Made by a program: the position numbers and the translations under genes. Positions 26,662 to 34,024 of a DNA stretch of 64,000 nt are shown piece after piece. Position 1 is the stretch's first letter; the number at the start of each line of letters is the position of its first letter. Source of the stretch: Chromohalobacter israelensis (GTDB taxonomy: Bacteria > Pseudomonadota > Gammaproteobacteria > Pseudomonadales > Halomonadaceae). The notes under the pieces were generated by a model. That model searched no databases. It was not told where the DNA came from and was given only the letters and a program-made list of their open reading frames with translations. The stretch lies in contig JQNW01000005.1 of NCBI GenBank assembly GCA_000761475.1, positions 269,929 to 333,928 on the forward strand. The letters run 5' to 3'.

Positions 26662-26872
26662 GTGTGAGTCCTCGTCGATGATCGAGTGTTGCCGGCCCGT
26701 ATGATAGGAAGGTATGTGAGCGATGCGATAGTCGCTAATAGCTGCAAGAGCACGCCGCGACGTAACACGCCAACCGAATGACGTTTCATGTCAATCTAAA
26801 GCGTGGCGAGCTTTCGACAATGAAGGGGTTCGACGGCATCGTGCCGCCCATTCAGACGCTCAGGACGCCACC

Positions 26873-27754
26873 ATGAATCGAAACGTCATTCTTACCTGTG
26901 CCATCACTGGCGCGGGTGACACGGCCGACAAGCATCCCGACCTGCCCATCACGCCCAAGCAGATCGCCGACAGTGCCATCGAGGCCACGCGCGCCGGGGC
27001 GAGCATCGTGCACTTGCACGTGCGCGATCCGGAAACCGGTGGCGTGAGCCATTCCACCGAGTACTTCCGCGAGGCGGTGGGTCGCATCCGCGAGGCGGAT
27101 GTGGATGCGGTCATCAACATCACCGCGGGCGGCGGGGGCGATTTGTTCCCCGAGGTTCGCGACGGTGTCATCCATGGTCTCGAAGGCACCGATCTGCAGA
27201 CGCCGGCGGAGCGCCATGAGCCGGTCGGCGAGCTGTTGCCGGAAATCTGCACCCTGGATTGCGGCAGTCTCAACTTCGGCGACATGGTCTATCTCAACAC
27301 CGCCGACTGGCTGCGCGAGCATGCTCGCCTGGTCAAGGACGCGGGAGTGAAACCCGAACTGGAATGCTTCGATCTGGGCCACGTGTGGTTCGCGCGCCAG
27401 TTGATCGAGGAAGGCCTGATTGAAGGCGATCCGCTGTTTCAGCTCTGTCTGGGGATTCCCTGGGGCGCCGAGGCGGATACCGAGACCATGCTCGCGATGC
27501 GCAACAAGCTGCCCGCCAACGCGCACTGGTCGGCGTTCGGCATCGGGCGTAGCGAGATGCCGATGGTCGCGCAGTCGATGCTGCTCGGCGGTCACGTGCG
27601 GGTCGGTCTCGAGGACAATCTTTACCTCAGCCGCGGCGTGTTCGCCACCAATGCCCAACTGGTGGAACGCGCCGCGACGATTGCCGAGAACCTGGGAGGC
27701 CGCGTGCAGACGCCGGCCGAAACACGTCAGACGCTGGGGCTGCGCCAGCCGTGA
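26873..27754 (+). CDS. cdhC: Dehydrocarnitine cleavage enzyme (BKACE family)
   Basis: This 293-residue beta-keto acid cleavage enzyme (DUF849) has the zinc-binding motif HLHVRD (His47, His49), the ITAGGGG loop and a C-terminal GLEDNLY segment whose Glu completes the metal site. BKACE proteins condense a beta-keto acid with acetyl-CoA to give acetoacetate and a new CoA ester. Position directly upstream of carnitine dehydrogenase and a hotdog thioesterase identifies the substrate as 3-dehydrocarnitine, giving betainyl-CoA. The gene order matches the cdhC-cdhA-cdhB part of the P. aeruginosa caiX-cdhCAB-hocS operon. A strong Shine-Dalgarno sequence is not evident at this first gene. Confidence 0.88.
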   Translation: MNRNVILTCAITGAGDTADKHPDLPITPKQIADSAIEATRAGASIVHLHVRDPETGGVSHSTEYFREAVGRIREADVDAVINITAGGGGDLFPEVRDGVIHGLEGTDLQTPAERHEPVGELLPEICTLDCGSLNFGDMVYLNTADWLREHARLVKDAGVKPELECFDLGHVWFARQLIEEGLIEGDPLFQLCLGIPWGAEADTETMLAMRNKLPANAHWSAFGIGRSEMPMVAQSMLLGGHVRVGLEDNLYLSRGVFATNAQLVERAATIAENLGGRVQTPAETRQTLGLRQP

Positions 27755-27768
27755 GCGACAAGGAGAAC

Positions 27769-28761
27769 ATGATGTCTCGACAAGACACGGCCGCGGCGGC
27801 CGATGTGCCCGCGCGAGTCGCCGTCATCGGCACCGGCGTGATCGGCAATGGCTGGATCGTGCGGGCCCTGGCGGCGGGCTGCGATGTCGTGGCCTTCGAC
27901 CCGGCCCCCGGCGCCGAGGCGACGACGCGCGCCTTCGTGGAACGGGTCTGGGAATCGGTGGCGACGATGGGCCTTGCCGACACGGCGGACCCGAGTCAGC
28001 TGCGTTTCGCGGCCTCGGCCATCGAAGCCGTCGAGGAGGCCGATCTGGTCCAGGAAAACGTGCCCGAGCGACTCGAGATCAAGCATCGCGTCCTGGCGGA
28101 GCTAGATGCACATGCCCCCGAGGGCGTGGTGATCGGCTCCTCGACGTCCGGCATCAAGCCCAGCGAACTGCAATCGGCCTGCACGCGCGACCCCGGTCGC
28201 GTCATCGTCGCGCACCCGTTCAACCCGGTGTACCTGCTGCCGCTGGTCGAGCTGGTGGGCGGTGAGCACACCGCGCCGGTCGTCACCGAACGCGCCCGGG
28301 CTCAGTATGCCGCGCTGGGCATGCGGCCGCTGGTGGTGCGTCGCGAAATCGAGGGCCATGTGGCCGACCGCCTGATGGAGGCGCTGTGGCGCGAGGCGCT
28401 GCACCTGGTCAACGACGGTGTCGCGACTACCGAGGAAATCGATGCCGCCGTGGTCTACGGCGCGGGGTTGCGCTGGTCGCTGATGGGCACCTTCCTGACT
28501 TTCCACCTGGCCGGGGGCGAGGGCGGCATGCGTCACATGCTGCACCAGTTCGGGCCGGCACTGAAATTGCCGTGGACCAAGCTCGAGGCGCCGGAGCTGA
28601 CCGACGAGCTGATCGAGAAGGTCGCCGACGGTTGCGAGCATCAGGCCGCCGGGCGCAGCGTCGCCGACCTGGAAACGCGGCGTGACGCCTTCCTTACCGA
28701 GCTGCTGGCATTGACCCGCAAGTACTGGCCGGAAGCCGAGGGGCTCGAGGGGCGCATCTGA
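27769..28761 (+). CDS. cdhA: L-carnitine dehydrogenase
   Basis: About 330 residues of the 3-hydroxyacyl-CoA dehydrogenase superfamily. It has the Rossmann motif VAVIGTGVIGNGW near the N-terminus, the VQENVPE segment, the family signature AHPFNPVYLLPLVE and an all-alpha C-terminal domain. It oxidises L-carnitine to 3-dehydrocarnitine with NAD+. AAGGAG at 27760 favours the tandem ATGs at 27769/27772 over the GTG that overlaps the cdhC stop. Some species fuse this protein to the thioesterase; here they are separate genes with a one-base overlap. The substrate is assigned from context. Confidence 0.9.
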   Translation: MMSRQDTAAAADVPARVAVIGTGVIGNGWIVRALAAGCDVVAFDPAPGAEATTRAFVERVWESVATMGLADTADPSQLRFAASAIEAVEEADLVQENVPERLEIKHRVLAELDAHAPEGVVIGSSTSGIKPSELQSACTRDPGRVIVAHPFNPVYLLPLVELVGGEHTAPVVTERARAQYAALGMRPLVVRREIEGHVADRLMEALWREALHLVNDGVATTEEIDAAVVYGAGLRWSLMGTFLTFHLAGGEGGMRHMLHQFGPALKLPWTKLEAPELTDELIEKVADGCEHQAAGRSVADLETRRDAFLTELLALTRKYWPEAEGLEGRI

Positions 28762-29246
28762 TGAGCCGGACACCAGACAGCTCAACGTTCGGCCCCTTGC
28801 TGGAAACCCGGGTGGCCGACGCCTGGGTCGACTACAACGGCCACATGAACGATGCCGAGTATGCGCGGGTCTTCTCGCTGGCCGTCGAGGCGCTGATGGA
28901 GCGTATCGGCCTGGATGTGGCGGGACGAGCCGAGCATGGTTACACGCTCTATACCCTCGAGACGCACCTTTGTTATCGAAAGGAGGCGCATCGCGGCGAG
29001 GCACTGGCGGTGACGCTCCTGCTGCTCGATAGCGACAGCAAGCGATTGCATGTGCTCTTCACGCTCACCAACGCCGCCGGCGAGACGCTGGCGACCAGTG
29101 AGCAGATGCTGATGGGCATCGACATCGAAAGCGGGCGGCCGGGAGCGTTTCCGGCGCCGGTCGCCTCGGCGCTCGAGACGCTCCCCCGGGCAGGCGAGGA
29201 GTGGCCCCGGGCCGCCGGGCGGCGCATCGGCATACCGCGTCGCTGA
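28761..29246 (+). CDS. cdhB: Betainyl-CoA thioesterase (hotdog fold)
   Basis: A 161-residue 4HBT-type thioesterase. The typical catalytic segment is VDYNGHMNDAEYARVFS, with a YRKEAHRGEAL strand pair after it. In carnitine catabolism it releases glycine betaine from betainyl-CoA. Its ATG overlaps the cdhA stop by one base, so the pair is translationally coupled, and a perfect 16-bp terminator follows 14 bases after its stop. It is the last gene of the operon; glycine betaine demethylation genes are not in the window. Confidence 0.88.
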   Translation: MSRTPDSSTFGPLLETRVADAWVDYNGHMNDAEYARVFSLAVEALMERIGLDVAGRAEHGYTLYTLETHLCYRKEAHRGEALAVTLLLLDSDSKRLHVLFTLTNAAGETLATSEQMLMGIDIESGRPGAFPAPVASALETLPRAGEEWPRAAGRRIGIPRR

Positions 29247-29259
29247 GCATGCGCGAGGC

Positions 29260-29293
29260 AAAAAACCCCCATGGCGTGCCATGGGGGTTTTTT
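29260..29293. terminator. Bidirectional terminator between the carnitine operon and the oxygenase gene
   Basis: A perfect 16-bp inverted repeat with a GT loop: A6-C5-ATGGC (29260-29275) pairs with GCCAT-G5-T6 (29278-29293). T-runs occur on both strands. It separates the convergent cdhB and gamma-butyrobetaine oxygenase genes. Confidence 0.95.
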
Positions 29294-29312
29294 GTGTCCG
29301 GGGCTCGCGTGG

Positions 29313-30572
29313 TCAGCCGTGCGCGAGGGCGTCGACGCGTTGCCGGCGGTGGGCTCGGCGCAACATGCGCAGCCGCGAGCGGGCCTCGTCGCGCTCCAGG
29401 TAGCAGCCCTGCAGCCAGCGGCGCCCGCCCTGGCCGACATCGAAGGCATCGCGGGCGTGCAACAAGCGGCGGTTGTCGAAGATCACCATGTCGCCGGGCG
29501 CGTAACTGAAACGCAACGCAAACTCCGGCTCGCGCAGCAGGCGCTGCAGCGCCATCAAGGCGGCATAGGCCGGCTCCACGTCCTCGAACGGCGCCATCAG
29601 CGGGCCGCGCAGGAAGTCGGCGATGCGTACCTCGTCGAAGTGGCCGTTGGCGTCCAGCTTGATCATCGGGTCGAACCATACGTGGTCGGTGGTGCGGGCC
29701 GTATTGGCGTAGCACCAGCGCACGCGCGTGAGCGTCGCGAAATGCTCGGGATGACGCTCGCGCAGGGCCTCGGCCACGGCGAAGCCGTCCATCATCACGG
29801 CATCACCGCCGACGGTGTCGTTTTCCAGGCAATGCAGCAACTGCAGACCGGGCTGGTACTCGCGGGTCGGCAGGTCGACGTGCGGCGGCAGGGCGATCGA
29901 GGTGTAGGCATTGGAGTCGGGGTCGGGCTTGGCACGCACATCGAACAGCGTGCCGAAGTTGGTGGTGCGCGGCGGGCCGATGCGCCGGGCGATGGCATCC
30001 AGGCTGCCGGGGTCGGTGGGCAGATTGCGTAGCCTCACCAGGCCTTCGCCGATGACGGCCTCGAGGGCGCTTTCGAGGCAGGCGTCCGGTGCCAGGGGAT
30101 CGTCGTCGGCGCTTAGCCAGTCATGCGCATCGAGAGTGGTGGGCGCGTCGCGCTCGCTGCCTTTCCACAGCGTCGTGGGGACCAGTGGCGCTTCTGGCGT
30201 GTCCAGGTTGGCGTAATCGTGGGCTCGCAGCCAGCCGGGATGAAATCGCAGGCGGCGTTGCTCCGGGGCGAAGACGATCTCCAGCGCACCGGCGTCGTCG
30301 AGGCGCGCCTCGCTGACCGTGGGCCACGCCCCGAGGCGTGACAGGTCGAGGATGCGCTCGCGGGTGGCCGGATTGACGGTGCTGTCGTCGGCGGCGTTTT
30401 CGCGCAGCCAGATGCTGTGGTATCGACTGACGCGACCGTCTTCCCAGCGCACTTCGACCTGGCGGGGAGTGTGGCTCACGTGCTGGATGGCGACCTCGAT
30501 AGGCCAGGCATCGTAGTCCGGTGTCGCCGGCAAGGCGTCGAGCGGGGCGGTCGTGGGGGGAGAGAATGTCAT
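29313..30572 (-). CDS. Gamma-butyrobetaine dioxygenase-like Fe(II)/2-oxoglutarate oxygenase
   Basis: A 419-residue two-domain protein: an N-terminal DUF971-like domain (about 25-120) and a TauD-type double-stranded beta-helix. The iron triad is His231, Asp233 (LPPHVDLPT) and His372 (RLLHARDAF), with Arg384/385 placed to hold 2-oxoglutarate. The layout is that of BBOX1, which hydroxylates gamma-butyrobetaine to carnitine, fitting the neighbouring cdh genes. The DUF971 domain has WLRENAADDS where characterised enzymes have WLRDN followed by cysteines, so the structural zinc site seems lost. ATG 30572 is chosen for its AGGAGG. A related quaternary amine substrate is possible. Confidence 0.82.
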   Translation of the reverse strand: MTFSPPTTAPLDALPATPDYDAWPIEVAIQHVSHTPRQVEVRWEDGRVSRYHSIWLRENAADDSTVNPATRERILDLSRLGAWPTVSEARLDDAGALEIVFAPEQRRLRFHPGWLRAHDYANLDTPEAPLVPTTLWKGSERDAPTTLDAHDWLSADDDPLAPDACLESALEAVIGEGLVRLRNLPTDPGSLDAIARRIGPPRTTNFGTLFDVRAKPDPDSNAYTSIALPPHVDLPTREYQPGLQLLHCLENDTVGGDAVMMDGFAVAEALRERHPEHFATLTRVRWCYANTARTTDHVWFDPMIKLDANGHFDEVRIADFLRGPLMAPFEDVEPAYAALMALQRLLREPEFALRFSYAPGDMVIFDNRRLLHARDAFDVGQGGRRWLQGCYLERDEARSRLRMLRRAHRRQRVDALAHG

Positions 30573-30664
30573 GGCGGCCTCCTGGGCAGGGGAACATGGG
30601 CCTAGCATGGCGTCCCTCGTCACCGCCGTTTACACCTCAGGCGACGTCTTCTTGCCGTCAGTCG

Positions 30665-31648
30665 TCATGCCGTGGGGGGAGTGTCGGGGCCGCGGCGGGC
30701 GTGTCGCGGGCTGGCGCCGAAATGCTGCTTGTAGGCCCGCGAAAAGCTGGAGGCGGAAGTGAAGCCGCAGGCCAGGCCGATGCTGAGAATGTCGCGGTCG
30801 GTTTCCCGCAGCAGTTGCCGGGCGCGTTGCAGACGCAGGCGGAGATAGTGGTCGCGTGGCCGTTCGCCCAGCTCTTGCTCGAAGAGACGCTGAAGCTGGC
30901 GCAGGGAAATGCCGATACGCGCGGCGAGTCGCGCGAGCGGCAACGGCGCCTCGAGGTGACGCTCCATCAGGGCGACGGCCTCGATCACGCTGTGCTTGTG
31001 GGTCCCCAGGCGCTGGGTGAGGTCCTGACGCTGCTGGTCGTGACGCGAGCGCATGCGGGCGTGGATCAACTGCTCGGAGACGGCCGCCGCCAGGGCCTCG
31101 CCGTGCCGGCGCGCAATCAGGTCCAGCATCATGTCCATCGCGGCGGCGCCGCCGGCACAGGAGAAGCGCCGCGGCCCGACCTCGAAGAGCGACTCGACGG
31201 CGTCGAGCTCGGGGAAGCGCTCGCGAAACGCCGGCAGGCTTTCCCAGTGCAGGGTGACACGGTGCCCCGTGAGCAGGTCGGCGCGGGCGAGGATCAGGCT
31301 ACCGGTATCAATGCCGCCCAGCACGCAGCCGTCCTGGTCGCGTTGGTGCAGCCAGCGCAGCAGGCGACGGGTCAGGCGTTCCTCGGGCTCGAAACTGGCG
31401 CAGATGGCGATGCTGGGCAGGGCGGGAGCCGACTCAAGCGAATCGTCGGCGAGCAGGGTCATGTCGTTGCTGGCGGTGACCGGAGCGCTGTCCAGACTGA
31501 TGACACGCCAGGTGAACAGCGTCTCGCCGGCGATGCGGTTGGCGATGCGCAGCGGCTCGACGGCGGAGAAGAACGCCATCATCGAGAAGCGCGGCAGCAG
31601 CAGGAACCCGATGGGTTCGGGCAACGGGCCGGCATAGTGTAAGCGCAT
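30665..31648 (-). CDS. cdhR: GlxA/CdhR-type AraC-family transcriptional activator
   Basis: This 327-residue protein joins an N-terminal DJ-1/PfpI (GATase1-like) sensor domain (residues about 8-190) to a C-terminal AraC HTH pair (about 220-315: PLARLAARIGISLRQLQRLF; LSIGLACGFTSASSFSRAYK). CdhR, GbdR and SouR of P. aeruginosa are of this type and respond to carnitine, betaine/dimethylglycine and sarcosine. Its position beside caiX and the carnitine genes indicates CdhR. ATG 31648 follows GGGAGGACTG. The usual nucleophile Cys of DJ-1 proteins is not needed for sensing. The assignment to carnitine rests on context. Confidence 0.8.
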   Translation of the reverse strand: MRLHYAGPLPEPIGFLLLPRFSMMAFFSAVEPLRIANRIAGETLFTWRVISLDSAPVTASNDMTLLADDSLESAPALPSIAICASFEPEERLTRRLLRWLHQRDQDGCVLGGIDTGSLILARADLLTGHRVTLHWESLPAFRERFPELDAVESLFEVGPRRFSCAGGAAAMDMMLDLIARRHGEALAAAVSEQLIHARMRSRHDQQRQDLTQRLGTHKHSVIEAVALMERHLEAPLPLARLAARIGISLRQLQRLFEQELGERPRDHYLRLRLQRARQLLRETDRDILSIGLACGFTSASSFSRAYKQHFGASPRHARRGPDTPPTA

Positions 31649-31790
31649 CAGTCCTCCCCCACGGCGATACATCGGGCGACGGTCGCCGCGACGTGGCTAC
31701 CATAGCAAATTCCCCGGCATGAGGGACGCATCGGGAGAAGTATCGGACAGGGCAGGCGGAGGGCCGACCGTGATGGCCGGCCCGGCTGGA

Positions 31791-32645
31791 TCATTCGTCG
31801 ACGAGCCACTCGTCGATGAGGTCGCGGTTTTCCTCGATCCATTGCTTGGCGCCTTGCGTGGGGTCGCCGACGTTTTCGATGGTCAGCATGAGATCGGCCA
31901 GCTGGGCATGGCTCATGTGCCAGGTGTCGAGCATCTCGGTGACCTCGGGATGGCGTTCGCCAAAGCCCTTGGGCGACATCCACATGATGTCGTCACCGCC
32001 GCCGTAGCTCTTCTTGGGATCCTCGAGGGCCTTGAGGTCGTACTGCGCGTAGGCCCAGTGCGGTTGCCAGAGGGTGACCGCGATGGGCTCCTCGTTGGCG
32101 TAGGCCTCCTCGAGGGCCGCGAGCATGGCCGGCCCGGAGCTGTTCAACTGACGGAACGGCAGGTCGTAACTCTCGATGGCGTTCTCGGTCTCGCCGGAGA
32201 TGGCCGAGCCCGACTCGATGCCGATGATGGTGGGCTGGCCCTGATAGACGAAGCGCTCGGCGTTGTCCTTGAGATCGCTGATGGTGTTGATGTCTTCCAG
32301 GTAGGCGGGCACCACCAGCTCGTCCTGGGCGCCGTCGAACCAGGCATCGTGAACGTCGATGCGGTCCTCGTAGGGCTTGATGTACTGGGCGTCACCATTC
32401 GGGAGCCAGACTTCCAGCGAGATATCCAGATCGCCCTGTGCCAGCCCGCTGAAGAGCACGCTCTTGCCGGTAGTCGTCAGGTTGACGTCGTAGCCCTGCT
32501 CTTCGAGCAATTGCTGCCACATGTGAGAGACGGCGATGTTTTCCGACCAGTTGTTGGTGCCGATGGTCAGTGTGTCATCGGCCGAGGCGGTCATCGAGAG
32601 GCCGGCCAGGCCACAGGCGACGAAAAGGGGAGTCAACGGTTTCAT
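31791..32645 (-). CDS. caiX: Carnitine/betaine ABC-transporter substrate-binding protein (orphan)
   Basis: This 284-residue periplasmic protein has a signal peptide (about residues 1-22, ending TASA) and an OpuAC fold: TIGTNNWSENIAVSH, followed by EVWLPNG, then VTLWQPHWAY, with several Trp residues that fit a quaternary-ammonium aromatic box. No permease or ATPase gene is adjacent. P. aeruginosa CaiX is likewise an orphan receptor that uses the CbcWV core, and lies next to cdhR as here. The start codon lacks a Shine-Dalgarno sequence in the expected place, and the tnpB element begins immediately upstream, so its native leader may have been displaced. Confidence 0.82.
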   Translation of the reverse strand: MKPLTPLFVACGLAGLSMTASADDTLTIGTNNWSENIAVSHMWQQLLEEQGYDVNLTTTGKSVLFSGLAQGDLDISLEVWLPNGDAQYIKPYEDRIDVHDAWFDGAQDELVVPAYLEDINTISDLKDNAERFVYQGQPTIIGIESGSAISGETENAIESYDLPFRQLNSSGPAMLAALEEAYANEEPIAVTLWQPHWAYAQYDLKALEDPKKSYGGGDDIMWMSPKGFGERHPEVTEMLDTWHMSHAQLADLMLTIENVGDPTQGAKQWIEENRDLIDEWLVDE

Positions 32646-32659
32646 CAGATTTTTGCGCG

Positions 32660-33967
32660 AGATACCCCGTACTTCTAGTGCGGGGAGGGATAGCGCGTCG
32701 TCTGTGGGACGACCCTATTCTCGCTGCCTCCTTCTTGAGTGGTTGCTATCTTTGAATTTAAGTTTTATATAATGTTACGCATGACGAAACGCGCCTACCA
32801 ATACCGCTTCTACCCGACGCCTGAGCAAGCTCAGTTGCTTGCCCGGACGTTCGGTTGTGTACGTTTCGTCTATAACGCGGTGTTGCGTTATCGCACGGAT
32901 GCCTTCTACCAGCGCCAAGAGCGGATAGGTTACGTTGAGGCCAACGCTTACCTGACGCGGATGAAGAAAGCCGACGAAACTGCGTTTCTCAACGAAGTTA
33001 GTTCGGTTCCGCTTCAGCAGTGTCTTCGCCACCAACAGGCGGCCTTCAAGCACTTCTTTGAAGGCCGTGCCCGTTACCCGGCCTTCAAGAACAAGCGGCA
33101 CCGCCAGGCGGCGGAGTTCACGCGCTCGGCCTTCAAGTATCGAAATGGTCAGCTGTTCCTGGCCAAGTGCAAGGAGCCGCTCGCTATCCGCTGGAGCCGT
33201 GAGCTGCCCAGCGAGCCGACGACCATCACGATTTCCAAGGACTCGGCAGGCCGCTACTTTGTCAGTTGCCTGTGTGAATTCACTCCCGAGACGCTGCCCA
33301 TCACCCCTCGGATGACCGGTATCGATCTGGGCCTGAAAGACCTGTTTATCACCGATCAGGGAGAACGAATCGGCAATCCCCGCCATACCGCTAAATACGC
33401 GGCTCGTCTGGCCAAGGCACAGCGCCGGTTGAGCAAGAAGAAGCTCGGCTCCGCCAACCGCGCCAAGGCCAGAAAGCGAGTGGCGCGACTTCACGCGAAG
33501 ATCTCCGATTGCCGAATGGACCGCTTGCACAAGCTGTCTCGCAGACTGATTAACGAGAACCAAGTGGTCTGCGTCGAATCCTTGAAAGTGAAGAACATGC
33601 TCCGCAACCCGAGCCTTGCCAAGGCCATTGCCGATGCTGGCTGGGGCGAGTTCGCCCGCCAGCTTGAATACAAGGCACAGTGGGCCGGACGCCAACTGGT
33701 TAGGATCGACCCGTGGTATCCCAGCTCCAAGCGCTGCTCGGATTGCGGGCACATCAAAGACGCGCTACCGCTGAGCGTTCGTGCCTGGGACTGCCCCGCC
33801 TGCGGGGTTACCCACGACCGTGACATCAACGCCGCGCGTAATATCAAAGCCGCCGGGCTGGCGGTGTTAGCCCTTGGAGAGAATGTAAGCGGCATGGAGC
33901 CCGTCTCCGTGTCCGGTTCTCGGTGAATTGGGAACCCCCCATCCTTCAGGGCGGGGAGCAGTCAAAC
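32660..33967 (+). mobile_element. IS200/IS605-family (IS1341-type) tnpB element
   Basis: The tnpB gene is flanked by GC-rich hairpins: CCCCGTACT...AGTGCGGGG at about 32663-32684 on the left and CCCC...GGGGAGCAGTCAA at about 33936-33965 on the right, the usual subterminal structures of this family. No tnpA lies nearby, so the element depends on a transposase in trans. Boundaries are approximate. It separates the caiX-like gene from the dddP-like gene. Confidence 0.75.
32772..33926 (+). CDS. tnpB: IS200/IS605-family TnpB RNA-guided nuclease
   Basis: About 384 residues from ATG 32772 (or 32781). The N-terminal helical block (YQYRFYPTPEQAQLLARTFG) precedes a split RuvC nuclease: Asp in the TGIDLGLKDL segment, Glu in VCVESLKVKNM and Asp in HDRDINAARNI. 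The C4 zinc ribbon is CSDCG then CPACG between the last two. All three catalytic acids are present, so the enzyme looks active. TnpB is the ancestor-type of Cas12 and uses an RNA from its own 3' end to cut DNA beside a short target-adjacent motif, retaining the element at its donor site. Confidence 0.93.
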   Translation: MLRMTKRAYQYRFYPTPEQAQLLARTFGCVRFVYNAVLRYRTDAFYQRQERIGYVEANAYLTRMKKADETAFLNEVSSVPLQQCLRHQQAAFKHFFEGRARYPAFKNKRHRQAAEFTRSAFKYRNGQLFLAKCKEPLAIRWSRELPSEPTTITISKDSAGRYFVSCLCEFTPETLPITPRMTGIDLGLKDLFITDQGERIGNPRHTAKYAARLAKAQRRLSKKKLGSANRAKARKRVARLHAKISDCRMDRLHKLSRRLINENQVVCVESLKVKNMLRNPSLAKAIADAGWGEFARQLEYKAQWAGRQLVRIDPWYPSSKRCSDCGHIKDALPLSVRAWDCPACGVTHDRDINAARNIKAAGLAVLALGENVSGMEPVSVSGSR

Positions 33968-33975
33968 GCGTCCTT
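33860..33975 (+). ncRNA. Probable omega (right-end) RNA of the tnpB element
   Basis: In this family the guide RNA scaffold covers the 3' end of tnpB and the right-end hairpin, and the guide is the DNA flanking the element. Here the hairpin CCCC...GGGGAGCAGTCAA ends near 33965; sequence beginning ACGCGTCC after it would be the guide. The RNA ends are not visible in sequence, so limits are approximate. Confidence 0.45.
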
Positions 33976-34024
33976 TTTGTGTTGGTGAATCGAAAGGGAT
34001 GAGAAAGAGTGATGCGCGATGGCG

